This document shows, in pieces, positions 8,490 through 17,089 of a stretch of 64,000 nucleotides of DNA. A program made the translations under genes and the position numbers. The stretch spans positions 310,001-374,000 of the forward strand of contig NZ_CP029190.1 of assembly GCF_008642295.1 (NCBI RefSeq), read 5' to 3'. Source of the DNA: Streptomyces venezuelae (GTDB lineage: Bacteria > Actinomycetota > Actinomycetes > Streptomycetales > Streptomycetaceae). The number at the start of each line of letters is the position of its first letter. Position 1 is the stretch's first letter. The notes under the pieces were generated by a model. That model searched no databases. It was not told the origin of the DNA and saw only the letters and a program-made list of their open reading frames with translations.

Positions 8490-9734
8490 CTACGCGCGGA
8501 TCCCGTCGCAGGCGACGTGCAGATGACGCGGACCGCGCAGGACCGCATTCTGACGGTACGGGGGCGGGTCCTCCAGCAGCCGCGGATTCTCCAGCCGGCG
8601 GGCCAGTTCGGAGAGCGCGAGCTGGGCCTCCAGGCGGGCCAGCGGGGCGCCGAAGCAGCTGTGGATGCCGCTGCCCAGGCCGAGGTGCTCGATGTCCTTG
8701 CGGTACGGGTCGAACCGGTCGGGGTCCGGGAACCGCTGCGGGTCCCGGTTGCCGGCGGCCAGGACCAGCCACAGCGAGGAGCCCTTGGGGATGGTGACCC
8801 CGTGCACCTCGATGTCGGCCAGCGTGGACCGCTGCGGGACCAGCTGCACCGGCGGTTCGTAGCGCAGCAGTTCCTCGACCAGCGGGGCGGCCAGCCCGGG
8901 GTCCTCGCGCAGCTTCTCCAGGTACTCCGGGTGGCGCAGCAGGGTGAGCATGCCATTGGTGATCAGGTTGACGGTGGTCTCGTGGCCGGCGATCAGCAGC
9001 AGCGCGGAGGTGCTGAGCAGCTCCATCGTGGTCATGGTCTCGTCCTGGCCGTATCCGGCGGCCAGTTGGGAGAGCATGTCGTCCTTGGGGTTCTTGTGCC
9101 GTTCCTCGATCAGCCCGGCCAGGTACATGCCGAGTTCCATCCGGGCGGCCTGGGTCACCTGGTTGCGTTCCTCGAGGTCGTCGCCCGGGGCGGGGTCGAG
9201 GCTCGCGGCGAGGGTGTCCGCCCAGACGTGGAAGCGGGCCTCGTCCTCGCGGGGCACGCCGAGCAGGCGGCAGATCACGGTGACCGGGAAGGGGTACGAG
9301 ACCTGCTCGACCAGGTCGACGTTGTCCGGGTCGGTGATGCCGTCGATCAGGTCCTTGACGATCTCGTCCAGTTCGCCGCGCATGCCGTCCACCCGGCGCG
9401 GGGAGTGCGGCGGGCCGAAGGGACGGTTGGTGATGCGGCGCAGCCGGTCGTGCTCGGGCGGGTCCAGCCGCAGGAAACCGGGCGGGAGCGCGGCCGGCTC
9501 CTCCTGCTCGGACCCGGCCAGCGGGTCGTTCGCGGTCGAGGCCAGGTTGCGGGCGTCGGAGCTGACCCGCGGGTCGTGGAGCAGGCTGAGGATGTCGTAG
9601 TAGTGGCTGATGACGTACGGCCCGTCGGCGTCGTGGTAGACGGGCGTCTCGCGCAGCTCCGCGTACAGCGGGTAGGGGTTGGCGCGGTTCTTGTGGTCGA
9701 TGATCCGGCGCAGGATGGAGTCGGACTCGGTCAT
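8490..9734 (-). CDS. Cytochrome P450
   Basis: A 414-residue soluble bacterial class I P450. The oxygen-binding helix reads LLIAGHETT at about 247-254, the ExxR motif lies in the K helix, and the heme-binding loop 'LGSGIHSCFGAPLARLE' carries the Cys ligand near residue 360. The ATG at 9734 gives a standard N-terminus. It is the last gene of a same-strand trio with a ferredoxin reductase and a ferredoxin, a complete electron-transfer chain. The 'FLRLDPPEHDRLR' stretch is typical of macrolide and terpene-type actinobacterial P450s, but the substrate cannot be read from sequence and no biosynthetic genes adjoin it. Confidence 0.95.
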   Translation of the reverse strand: MTESDSILRRIIDHKNRANPYPLYAELRETPVYHDADGPYVISHYYDILSLLHDPRVSSDARNLASTANDPLAGSEQEEPAALPPGFLRLDPPEHDRLRRITNRPFGPPHSPRRVDGMRGELDEIVKDLIDGITDPDNVDLVEQVSYPFPVTVICRLLGVPREDEARFHVWADTLAASLDPAPGDDLEERNQVTQAARMELGMYLAGLIEERHKNPKDDMLSQLAAGYGQDETMTTMELLSTSALLLIAGHETTVNLITNGMLTLLRHPEYLEKLREDPGLAAPLVEELLRYEPPVQLVPQRSTLADIEVHGVTIPKGSSLWLVLAAGNRDPQRFPDPDRFDPYRKDIEHLGLGSGIHSCFGAPLARLEAQLALSELARRLENPRLLEDPPPYRQNAVLRGPRHLHVACDGIRA

Positions 9735-9772
9735 GACGGCGGTTCCTCCGGGGTACGCGGGTCTGCCTCGGG

Positions 9773-11161
9773 TCAGCGCCCGGGGGTGAACGTCATCCGC
9801 CGGTCGGCCGGCGAGTATCCGCTGAGGGTCACGGTCGGTCCGTGCGTGGGCACCGACGGGTCGGGGAAGTCCGCGGGCATCGCCTGCCGGCCCTCGGGGC
9901 GGCGGTCGACGTTGTCGAAGGTGGGCGGGAACGGCGCGGTGGTCTCGATCAGCTTCTCGTAGAAGGGCAGCCAGCGGGCGTTGTCGAAGGTGACGGCGCC
10001 GATCACACGGCCCTGGTAGCCGTACACGCCCGTGAAGCGGCGCTCGGCGCGGGAGCCCTGGGAGATGACGATCTCGGTGCCCATCGACGGCACGCCCACG
10101 GACTTGATGTTCACGCCGAACTGGGTAGACCAGAAGGCCGGCACCCAGATGTGCGGGCGGCGTTCCGTGCTCTCGCTGAGCATGTTGTGGGCGGCTGTCT
10201 CCGCCTGGGAGACGGCGTTCCCCCAGTGTTCCAGGGAGAGGAACTGGTAGCCGAACAGCGGGTGGGGGGAGCGGGCCACGTCACCGGCCACGTAGATGTC
10301 GTCGGTGACGATGCCGCGGATGTCGAAGGCCCGGCAGCCGGCGTCGCAGGCGATGCCACGGGGTCCGGCACCGAGGCCGGAGCCGGCCAGCCATTCGGTG
10401 TTGCGGGTGGCCCCGAGGGAGACGACCACGATCTCGGCCTCGATGGTGCTGCCGTCGGACAGGTGGGCGCAGCGGACCCGGCCCGCGCTGTCCCCTTCGA
10501 GGCCGGTGACCATCACCCCGGTGCGCAGGTCGACGCCGTTCTCCCGCTGGAGTTCGGCGGCGACGGCGCCGACCACGCCGCCGAGGGCGCCGACGAGCGG
10601 GGCGTCGCCGCGTTCGGCGACGGTGACGTCCAGCCGGCGCTCGCGGCATGCCGAGGCGATCTCGGAGCCGGTGAACCCGGCGCCGATGACCAGGACCCGG
10701 CGGGGTCCGTCGGCCATCCGCCGGGCGAGCGCGGCCCCGTCGTCGCGGGTGCGCAGCACGAACACCCCGTCGAGTTCGGCTTCGGCCGGGTGCGGCCAGG
10801 GGCGGGCCCGTACGCCGGTGGCGATCAGCAGCCGGTCGTACGGCACCTCGTCCCCGTCGGCCAGGCGGACCCGGCGGGCGGCCATGTCGAGGCCGGTCGC
10901 GGCCGATCCGAGCCGCCACTCGGCGTCGATGTCGCGGCGGCGGGGCAGCGCGGTGTGCTCGGCGGGCGACCGGCCCAGCAGGACCTGCTTGGACAGCGGC
11001 GGCCGGTCGTACGGCTGGTGCGGCTCGTCCCCGATCATGGTGAGCGTGCCCGTGAACCCCTTCTCGCGGAGGGTTTCGGCGGCGCGGAGCCCGGCCAGTG
11101 AGGCTCCCACGACAACGATCCGGCCGGAGCGCTTGAGCTGCTCGAGGGTGCTGTCATGCAT
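9773..11161 (-). CDS. FAD-dependent ferredoxin reductase
   Basis: A 462-residue pyridine-nucleotide-disulphide-oxidoreductase fold protein of the rhodocoxin/putidaredoxin reductase type. It has two Rossmann motifs, VVVGASLAGLRAAE near residue 16 (FAD) and VLVIGAGFTGSEIA near the middle (NAD(P)H), and the late 'DDIYVAGDVA' FAD motif. The C-terminus runs about 50 residues beyond the usual reductase domain, which is slightly long. It passes electrons from NAD(P)H to the ferredoxin encoded immediately upstream, whose gene it overlaps by 8 bp. Two nested ATGs occur at the start; the ATG at 11161 is in frame. Confidence 0.93.
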   Translation of the reverse strand: MHDSTLEQLKRSGRIVVVGASLAGLRAAETLREKGFTGTLTMIGDEPHQPYDRPPLSKQVLLGRSPAEHTALPRRRDIDAEWRLGSAATGLDMAARRVRLADGDEVPYDRLLIATGVRARPWPHPAEAELDGVFVLRTRDDGAALARRMADGPRRVLVIGAGFTGSEIASACRERRLDVTVAERGDAPLVGALGGVVGAVAAELQRENGVDLRTGVMVTGLEGDSAGRVRCAHLSDGSTIEAEIVVVSLGATRNTEWLAGSGLGAGPRGIACDAGCRAFDIRGIVTDDIYVAGDVARSPHPLFGYQFLSLEHWGNAVSQAETAAHNMLSESTERRPHIWVPAFWSTQFGVNIKSVGVPSMGTEIVISQGSRAERRFTGVYGYQGRVIGAVTFDNARWLPFYEKLIETTAPFPPTFDNVDRRPEGRQAMPADFPDPSVPTHGPTVTLSGYSPADRRMTFTPGR

Positions 11162-11441
11162 CGGCTGCCTCCCCGGGGGCCTCGGCTGCGGCGGTACCTC
11201 CGGACCCGGCAGAGCCCTGGGCTCCGCCCGAGGGTGCGGCGGCCAGGTCCAGCTCGTCCACCAGGATCGCCTGGACGGGGCAGGCCGCGACGGCCTGCGC
11301 GAGGCGGGCCCGCTGCGCCTCCTCGGCCTGCGGGTCGTAGAGCAGTCCCTCGTCCCCGTGCATCGCGAAGACGTCGGGCGCCAGGAAGGCACACTGCGCG
11401 TATCCCTGACAGCGGTTGAGATCGACGACAAGCCTCAGCAA
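11154..11441 (-). CDS. 3Fe-4S-type ferredoxin
   Basis: A 95-residue P450 redox partner. Cys11 and Cys17 (RCQGYAQC) with a later 'ACPVQAI' give the C-x5-C...CP pattern typical of [3Fe-4S] ferredoxins in actinobacterial P450 operons; 'APDVF' after the second Cys is also typical. The start is probably TTG at 11441, preceded by AAAGGA at 7 bp; no ATG or GTG fits as well, and the longer frame from 11474 would skip this ribosome site. The C-terminal 25 residues are an Ala/Gly-rich tail. First gene of the ferredoxin-reductase-P450 operon. Confidence 0.9.
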   Translation of the reverse strand: MLRLVVDLNRCQGYAQCAFLAPDVFAMHGDEGLLYDPQAEEAQRARLAQAVAACPVQAILVDELDLAAAPSGGAQGSAGSGGTAAAEAPGEAADA

Positions 11442-11577
11442 GGTGCGGTCCTTTCGTGGCCCCGGGGTTCCCACGGGTCCAGCCTGCGCCGGGGAGCCGG
11501 GCCCGGCCCGCTCCGGCGGGCCGTTGGGGTGACGCCGGCCGGGAGGCCACGACGACCGGTCCGGCTCAGTCGGCGGC

Positions 11578-12252
11578 TCAGCCGGCGCGGCGGGCGGCCC
11601 GGAGGATGTGGATGCTGAGGACCAGGGACCAGGCCGGGAAGACCAGCTCGGACCAGGGGGCCGCGGTGCCCACGACCAGCAGGACCAGGCCCACCGCGTA
11701 GCCGAAGACGGTGAGCGGGCGGGGAAGGACTCCGAGCCGCCGTCCGATGGTCGCGGTCGCGAGGGCGAAGACGGCGGCCATCCGCATGGCGTAGGTCATC
11801 AGCAGCGTGTACGCGTAGTGGCGGCCGAACTCCGAGCTGGTGTCCTCGCCCAGTACGGTGCCGGCGGCGGCTGCGGAGCCGAAGAGGGTGGCGACGAAGA
11901 TCAGTCCGCTGCCGAGGAAGACGGTGGCCAGGAACCGGTCCTCGGCCTCTCCCGTGTGCTCGCGGAGGGCGCCCATGAACCAGAGGAAGGCGATGCCGGC
12001 GAAGGGGACGAGGGTGAGGGCGGTGGTCACCCGGGACTGCTCGCCGGAGTCCAGCCGGGCATCGCCGGCGCCACCGGCGGGCAGGGCCGTCCGGACGAGC
12101 ACGATGGCCGTGCCCAGCAGGACGGCGAAGACGATCCCGGCCACGCCGGCGGCCCGTGGCGTCCGCAGCCGTCGGTCGCCGGCGGCTCCCGATGCGCTCT
12201 GTCCCGCCCGTTCCGGCTGCCCAGTCCGTCCCGCCCGTCCCATCCGTCTCAT
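11578..12252 (-). CDS. Six-helix membrane protein of unknown function
   Basis: About 224 residues with six predicted transmembrane segments after a ~33-residue basic, Ala/Arg-rich N-terminus. A short acidic loop 'REHTGEAEDRF' lies between helices 2 and 3. I do not recognise the family with certainty; similar hypothetical membrane proteins are common in Streptomyces. The start is uncertain: ATG at 12252 has a weak upstream TGGA; a GTG at 12297 would add 15 residues. It stands alone between the P450 operon and a GNAT gene on the same strand. Confidence 0.75.
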   Translation of the reverse strand: MRRMGRAGRTGQPERAGQSASGAAGDRRLRTPRAAGVAGIVFAVLLGTAIVLVRTALPAGGAGDARLDSGEQSRVTTALTLVPFAGIAFLWFMGALREHTGEAEDRFLATVFLGSGLIFVATLFGSAAAAGTVLGEDTSSEFGRHYAYTLLMTYAMRMAAVFALATATIGRRLGVLPRPLTVFGYAVGLVLLVVGTAAPWSELVFPAWSLVLSIHILRAARRAG

Positions 12253-12348
12253 TCGTCCAGCAAGCCGGGCTGGGGGCGGGGGTGCCAGCCGGGGCACCCG
12301 CCCGGGTGACAGACGGTCACGGGCGGGGACGGCTACGGGCGGGGGCCG

Positions 12349-13005
12349 CTACGCGCGGGGGCGGAGGAGGACCTCGCTGCCGATCGGGGTGAAGCCGACG
12401 GCGAGGAAGGCGCGCAGGGAGCGGGCGTTGCCCGGGGAGACGGCGGCGAAGACGGGCTCGCCCTCGGGGATGAGGGTGAGGGCGTCGAGGAGCAGGGAGC
12501 GGCCGAGGCCCCGGCCGGCCTTCTGGCCCGCCTCCTCGTCGAGCGCGATGCCGATCTCCCGACGTCCGGCGAGGCCGCGCCCGACCGTGACGAAGCCGCG
12601 CTCGTCCCCATAGACACGTACGTCGTTCCGTACGGAGCGGGCGTGCCGGACCCGGGGGTGGTCGTCGACGTCATGGCGTTCGGCGAGCCGGCCGGCGGTG
12701 TCGGGGGTGCCGGACCCGCGGGCGACGAGGCTGGCGTCGGTGACGCCGATCCAGCCGCCGGGACCGGCGAGGTGGCGCAGGAAGTCGGGGGCCAGGGAGA
12801 GGCCGAAGCCGTCCGGGCCCTGGGCGAGGACCTCTTCGGCGGGGAGGCGGGTGACGACGAAGGCGTGACCGGTGAAGGCGAAGGAGCACTCCAGCCCGCC
12901 CTCGAAGGGCGGCAGCACGGTCACGCCGCCGTCTATGTCGGGGAACCGCCCGTCCGCAGCCGCGAGCAGGTGGGCGAGCAGGGGGTGGGTATCGCTGTTG
13001 GTCAT
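12349..13005 (-). CDS. GNAT-family N-acetyltransferase
   Basis: A 218-residue protein. The second half carries the acetyl-CoA-binding pattern: 'KAGRGLGRSLLLDAL' is the Q/RxxGxG/A motif and 'VSPGNARSLRAFLAVGF' the motif B region. The first ~110 residues have a separate alpha/beta part that is not standard GNAT and may recognise the substrate. ATG at 13005 is chosen over an upstream start at 13035 because it follows directly on the intergenic stretch. The substrate is unknown. It is separated from the FUSC-type gene upstream by only 26 bp, so the two may share a transcript. Confidence 0.82.
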   Translation of the reverse strand: MTNSDTHPLLAHLLAAADGRFPDIDGGVTVLPPFEGGLECSFAFTGHAFVVTRLPAEEVLAQGPDGFGLSLAPDFLRHLAGPGGWIGVTDASLVARGSGTPDTAGRLAERHDVDDHPRVRHARSVRNDVRVYGDERGFVTVGRGLAGRREIGIALDEEAGQKAGRGLGRSLLLDALTLIPEGEPVFAAVSPGNARSLRAFLAVGFTPIGSEVLLRPRA

Positions 13006-13031
13006 GCGGGGAACGGTATCCGGGGCGTTGA

Positions 13032-15821
13032 TCAAGGGTGCGAGCGGGGCTGGGCGGCATCTTGGCCGTCGGCCTGCCCGTCGGCCCGGCCGTCAGCCTG
13101 CCCGTCAGCCTGCCCGTCAGCCCGGCCGGGTGCGCTCCGCAGGCTGGCGGTGATGCCGTCGAGGTCGGCCGCGAGGGAGCCCAGCCAGGAGACGGCGGCG
13201 TAGAACTCCCGCGGGGCGCCGGGGGGCTCGGCGTCGAACCCGGCACCCGGCGGGCCAGTGGCGGCGGTCGCGGGGTCCGGAGCGGGGGCCTCGACACCGG
13301 GGTCCAGGGGGGCGGGGTCGAGGGCGGCGGCGGTGAGCAGCATGCCGGCCGCGACCCGCTCGCCGAGGCGCATCAGGGTGACGGCGGCCTCGCTCTCCAG
13401 CGGCGGCGCAGGGGGCGGGGCCGGAGTCCCGGTCTCCCCGGGAGGCGGGCCGGGCGGGGTCAGCAGGCGCCGGGCGCCCCACAGGGTGTGATGGCCGGCC
13501 ATCAGCGCCGCCTGCCAGTCGGCCATGGGCCGGCTGCCCGGGCCGCCCAGGCCGGTCCGGGCGCCGACGGGCTCGATCTGGTACTGCGCGAAGGCCGATT
13601 CCGCGAGGATCAGGTCGTGCTGTACCGAGCGGTGGGCGGGTGGCGGCAGGGCCTGCCGGGGGCCGCCCGCCACCACGGCGGCCGTGGTGGCCACCGCCAC
13701 CTCGGCGGTACTGCGCAGCAGCACGGCCACCGAGCGGCGCAGTTCCTCGTGGGCGCCGCGGGGCCAGGCGAGCAGGCCGAAGACGGCGCCGATGGCGCTG
13801 CCGATGAACACGTCGACGACCCGCAGCTCAGCGAGCTGCCAGGTGGCGGGGGCCAGCTGGGCGAAGGCCAGGGCGACGACCAGGGTGAACAGGCCCTGGG
13901 CCCAGCCCACGCCCTTGACCGGGCCGAGGGTGAAGGCGCTGAGCATCAGCAGGGGCAGGGCGACGGCGTACACCGTGGTGTGGGTGCCGACCAGGGTGAG
14001 CACCAGGGCGGCGACCAGGGCACCGAGCAGGGTGCCGATCAGTGCGTTGCGGATGGTCGTACGGGTCTCGGTGACCGTGGTACGGGTCAGGGTGAGGGTG
14101 GCCAGCATGGCCCAGAACCCGTGCGGCAGGGTGTCGAGGCCGGCGACGGCCCGGGCGGCGGCGAGCGCCAGGCTGATGCGTACGGCGTTCTGGAAGAACA
14201 CCGAGCGGCGGCCGGCGTGGCCGATCAGGCGGCGCCACCACAGCTGCGGGGCCTTCAGGTGCGCGTACCAGAACCGCCCGGGGTCGGTGCCGGCCGCTGC
14301 GGCGCGCCCGCGGACCGCGATGCCGGTTCCGGTGGAGAGGGTGAGCGCGGCGTCCGCAAGCTCGATGAGCGCGGCCTGGCGGCGCAGGGCCGCCGGGGGG
14401 TCGGACGGGCCCGCGGCGGGGGCGGGAGCGGGGGCCGCGATGGCCGCCCGGCTCCGGAGCAGGGCGGTGCGGGCCTCGCCGGGCGAGGTGGTGCTGCGGG
14501 CTTCGCCGCGCAGGGTGACCGCGCTTTCGGCGGCCACCTGCCGGATGTCGTGCAGCAGGCCGGTCCCGGCGCCGGGCGGGGCCGGGCCGGAGCCGGGGGG
14601 CGGGGCGGGCAGCCGGGACAGCCGGTCCAGCAGGGTACGGGTGGCCAGCCCGGTGTGCGCCAGGGCCCGCTCCCGTACGGAGGGCCCGGCGGGGCGGTCC
14701 GCATCGGGCACCCGGGAGGGGCGCAGGGCCTGCCCCGCGTCCCGGGCGGCCTGGCGGGCAGCGGCGGTCAGGGCGTACGGCGGCCGGCTCAGCTCGTCCG
14801 CGCAGCGGGCGGCGGTGTCGGCGGCGCGGGCGGCGAGCTGCCGGTAGGAGGTGCCGGGCGGATCGGGGAAGAGGTACGCCTCGGCGAGGATCAGCAGGCC
14901 GATGCCGAGGGTGGCGCCGATGAGGCGCTCGTCGAGGGTGTCCGGGGCGTACGGGGGGAAGCAGGGCAGGATGTAGAGCAGCTGGAGGCCGGGCGCGGCC
15001 CCGGCGGGCCGGGGTCCGCCGACGGCGATGAAGGCCAGGGCGAACCCGATCACCAGCATTCCGGCCACCGCGGTCCAGGTGCTCACGGCGAGGAAGGTGC
15101 CGATGACCACGAGCAGCCAGCAGGCGGGCACCAGGCGCAGGATGGCGGCGGCGCGCTGGCGGCCGGTGCCTGGAATCCGGGAGAGGCCGGCGAGGGAGAC
15201 CGCGGCGAAGAGGGCGTAGGTGGCGGCGATGGTCTGGCCGAAGCCGTAGAGCATGAGGAAGAACCCGGCACAGGCGGCAAGCGTGACCCGAGCCGACCGC
15301 CGAGCGGCCCCCCGATATGCCTCCCACCACCGCCCAGAACCGACGCGATGCCCGCTGGCCGGCCCGACGCCATGCCCGGCGGCGGGAGCGGAGCCCGGGC
15401 CGGTGCCCGCGCCTCCCTTGGCGGCGCCGCCGGCCGAGACAGTACCTGGGCCCGCAGCCGGGCCCGGGCTGCCACCGGCCGAGCCGGCGCCCGCGCCGGT
15501 GCCTGGGCCGGTGCCCGGGCCCGGAGCCGAGCCTCCCCCGGCGGTGCCGCTGGCCGAGCCGGTGCCCGGTCCCAAAGCCGGGGCCGAGCCTCCCCCGGCT
15601 GCGCCAGCGCCCGGGCCGGTGCCCGAGCTGGTGCCCGGGCTGGTGCCCGGGCCCGGAGCCGAGGTCGGGGGTCCCCCGGCTTCGCCGGGGACAGTGTCGC
15701 CGCCTGCGCCGAGGGCTGGGGCTTCGGCGGCGCCGCAGGCCGCGCCCCTGGTCAGGCCGCTGGCTGGGCCGGGGGCCGGGGTGACGGCCGGGGGGTCGCC
15801 GGGGTCGTGCTCAGCGGACAT
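13032..15821 (-). CDS. FUSC-family membrane protein with long low-complexity N-terminus
   Basis: A 929-residue inner-membrane protein. Residues ~1-165 are almost pure Gly/Ala/Pro/Ser/Thr. After that come two sets of clustered membrane helices (about 185-300 and 540-680) separated by a large cytoplasmic part, the layout of the FUSC (fusaric-acid-resistance) and aromatic-acid-exporter families. The C-terminus ends in a repeated Ala-Asp-Gly-Gln/Arg tail encoded by 12-bp repeats. The start is taken at the ATG at 15821 with GGAGG only 1 bp away, which is too close for a normal site; the true start may be an internal codon in the low-complexity part. A role in efflux is family-based inference. Confidence 0.8.
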   Translation of the reverse strand: MSAEHDPGDPPAVTPAPGPASGLTRGAACGAAEAPALGAGGDTVPGEAGGPPTSAPGPGTSPGTSSGTGPGAGAAGGGSAPALGPGTGSASGTAGGGSAPGPGTGPGTGAGAGSAGGSPGPAAGPGTVSAGGAAKGGAGTGPGSAPAAGHGVGPASGHRVGSGRWWEAYRGAARRSARVTLAACAGFFLMLYGFGQTIAATYALFAAVSLAGLSRIPGTGRQRAAAILRLVPACWLLVVIGTFLAVSTWTAVAGMLVIGFALAFIAVGGPRPAGAAPGLQLLYILPCFPPYAPDTLDERLIGATLGIGLLILAEAYLFPDPPGTSYRQLAARAADTAARCADELSRPPYALTAAARQAARDAGQALRPSRVPDADRPAGPSVRERALAHTGLATRTLLDRLSRLPAPPPGSGPAPPGAGTGLLHDIRQVAAESAVTLRGEARSTTSPGEARTALLRSRAAIAAPAPAPAAGPSDPPAALRRQAALIELADAALTLSTGTGIAVRGRAAAAGTDPGRFWYAHLKAPQLWWRRLIGHAGRRSVFFQNAVRISLALAAARAVAGLDTLPHGFWAMLATLTLTRTTVTETRTTIRNALIGTLLGALVAALVLTLVGTHTTVYAVALPLLMLSAFTLGPVKGVGWAQGLFTLVVALAFAQLAPATWQLAELRVVDVFIGSAIGAVFGLLAWPRGAHEELRRSVAVLLRSTAEVAVATTAAVVAGGPRQALPPPAHRSVQHDLILAESAFAQYQIEPVGARTGLGGPGSRPMADWQAALMAGHHTLWGARRLLTPPGPPPGETGTPAPPPAPPLESEAAVTLMRLGERVAAGMLLTAAALDPAPLDPGVEAPAPDPATAATGPPGAGFDAEPPGAPREFYAAVSWLGSLAADLDGITASLRSAPGRADGQADGQADGRADGQADGQDAAQPRSHP
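13061..13120. repeat. 12-bp tandem repeats encoding A-D-G-Q/R units
   Basis: About five copies of a 12-bp unit (best form CTGCCCGTCAGC on the + strand, exact at 13097-13108 and 13109-13120, variants before). They encode the C-terminal tetrapeptide tail of the FUSC-type protein and should be length-variable. Confidence 0.85.
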
Positions 15822-15831
15822 GCCTCCAGGA

Positions 15832-16326
15832 TCACGCCCCGGGCCCGGTACGGCGCGGCGGGGCCGGGCGGGGGGCCGGACGGTACGGGGCCACCGCGGC
15901 GGAGGGGTCGTCGGACGGGGTGGCCGTCCGACGGACGCGGGCGAAGCAGCGGGTGAAGGCGATCGCCTCGTCCAGGTGCAGGGCGGCGGGGGCGGACCCC
16001 GGGCCCGTACCCGTACCTGCGAGGCGGTACTTGGTGAGCTGGACGGATGGCTGCGGCTCGTACGGGGCGTTGTGCTCGACCTCCGCAAAGCCCTCGCCGC
16101 CAGGCCCCCACCGCCCCGACACCTGCCAGGTGTAGCGCAGCGCAAGGCGGCCCGGGCCGGGGCAATGCCAGCGGAAGCGGTCGACCGCCAGGACCGTGCT
16201 GATGCTCTCGAACCTGCTCCAGCCCCGCCCGTCGGCCAGGAACACGAGTTCGCTCGTCTCCATCGCGCCCACGTCAAAGGGCGCGCTGTGCCATATACCG
16301 AGCAGGCGGTCGTCCAGGAATGTCAT
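15832..16326 (-). CDS. Conserved hypothetical protein
   Basis: A 164-residue soluble protein, 10 bp upstream of the FUSC-type gene on the same strand. It opens 'MTFLDDRLLGIWHSAPFD' and continues as alternating beta-strands (for example 'ETSELVFLADGRGWSRFES' and 'ALRYTWQVSGRW'), which suggests a small beta-barrel, lipocalin-like fold. The last 20 residues are Pro/Arg-rich and may be unstructured. I do not assign a function. ATG at 16326 is the natural start. Confidence 0.72.
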   Translation of the reverse strand: MTFLDDRLLGIWHSAPFDVGAMETSELVFLADGRGWSRFESISTVLAVDRFRWHCPGPGRLALRYTWQVSGRWGPGGEGFAEVEHNAPYEPQPSVQLTKYRLAGTGTGPGSAPAALHLDEAIAFTRCFARVRRTATPSDDPSAAVAPYRPAPRPAPPRRTGPGA

Positions 16327-16420
16327 TTACTGATCATCCACGGTCGCCCTCGGGGGCCACCCGATCGTTCCGGCCCTCCCCAACCGCCGGCCGGCCCCCC
16401 GCAGGCGTACCCTCGGCCGA

Positions 16421-17041
16421 ATGGCGAAGTACTTTGACGTGCACCCCGAGAACCCCCAGCGGCGCACCATCGGCAATGTGGCGGACAGCATCCGTTCCGG
16501 CGCGCTCATCGCGTATCCGACCGATTCCTGTTTCGCGCTCGGCTGCCAGCTCGGCAACCGCGACGGGATCAACCGGATCCGGGCGATCCGCAACCTCGAC
16601 GACCGGCACCACTTCACCCTGGTGTGCGAGAACTTCGCGCAGCTGGGCCGGTTCGTGCACGTCGACAACGACGTGTTCCGCGCCATCAAGGCGGCGACCC
16701 CGGGCCCGTACACCTTCATCCTCCGGGCGACCGGCGAAGTGCCCCGCCAGCTGCTGCACCTGAAGAAGAAGACGGTGGGGGTCCGGATTCCCGACCACAC
16801 CGTCACCCAGGCCCTGCTCGCCGAGCTCGGCGAGCCGCTGCTCTCCAGCACTCTGCTGCTGCCCGACGAGGACGAGCCCCTGACCCAGGGCTGGGAGATC
16901 AAGGAGCGGCTCGACCACGTGGTGGACGCGGTGGTCGACTCGGGTGACTGCGGCACCCGGCCGACCACGGTCATCGACTTCTCCGAGGGCGAGGCCGAGA
17001 TCGTCCGGCGCGGGGCGGGGGACACGGCCCGCTTCGAGTGA
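16421..17041 (+). CDS. Sua5/YciO/YrdC-family protein
   Basis: A 206-residue YrdC-domain protein, the fold that makes threonylcarbamoyl-adenylate for tRNA t6A. Visible marks are 'GALIAYPTDSCFALGC' near residue 28, a 'RIRAIRNLDDRHHFTLVC' segment and 'RIPDHTVTQALLAELGEPLLSST'-type sequence (read as two parts) near residue 125. Length and the 'LKKKTVGVRIPDH' segment fit the YciO branch more than TsaC/Sua5, so it may be a paralogue rather than the essential t6A enzyme. It stands alone, divergent from the hypothetical gene at 15832-16326. Confidence 0.88.
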   Translation: MAKYFDVHPENPQRRTIGNVADSIRSGALIAYPTDSCFALGCQLGNRDGINRIRAIRNLDDRHHFTLVCENFAQLGRFVHVDNDVFRAIKAATPGPYTFILRATGEVPRQLLHLKKKTVGVRIPDHTVTQALLAELGEPLLSSTLLLPDEDEPLTQGWEIKERLDHVVDAVVDSGDCGTRPTTVIDFSEGEAEIVRRGAGDTARFE

Positions 17042-17089
17042 GGCCCCAGCCCACCCCCACGGGCCCCGCCCCGCCCCGCCCCGCCCCCG

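Noticed and set aside
13038..15956. 972-codon + strand frame over the FUSC gene
   Set aside because: Gly/Gln/Arg noise caused by high GC; the opposite frame has membrane helices and family features.
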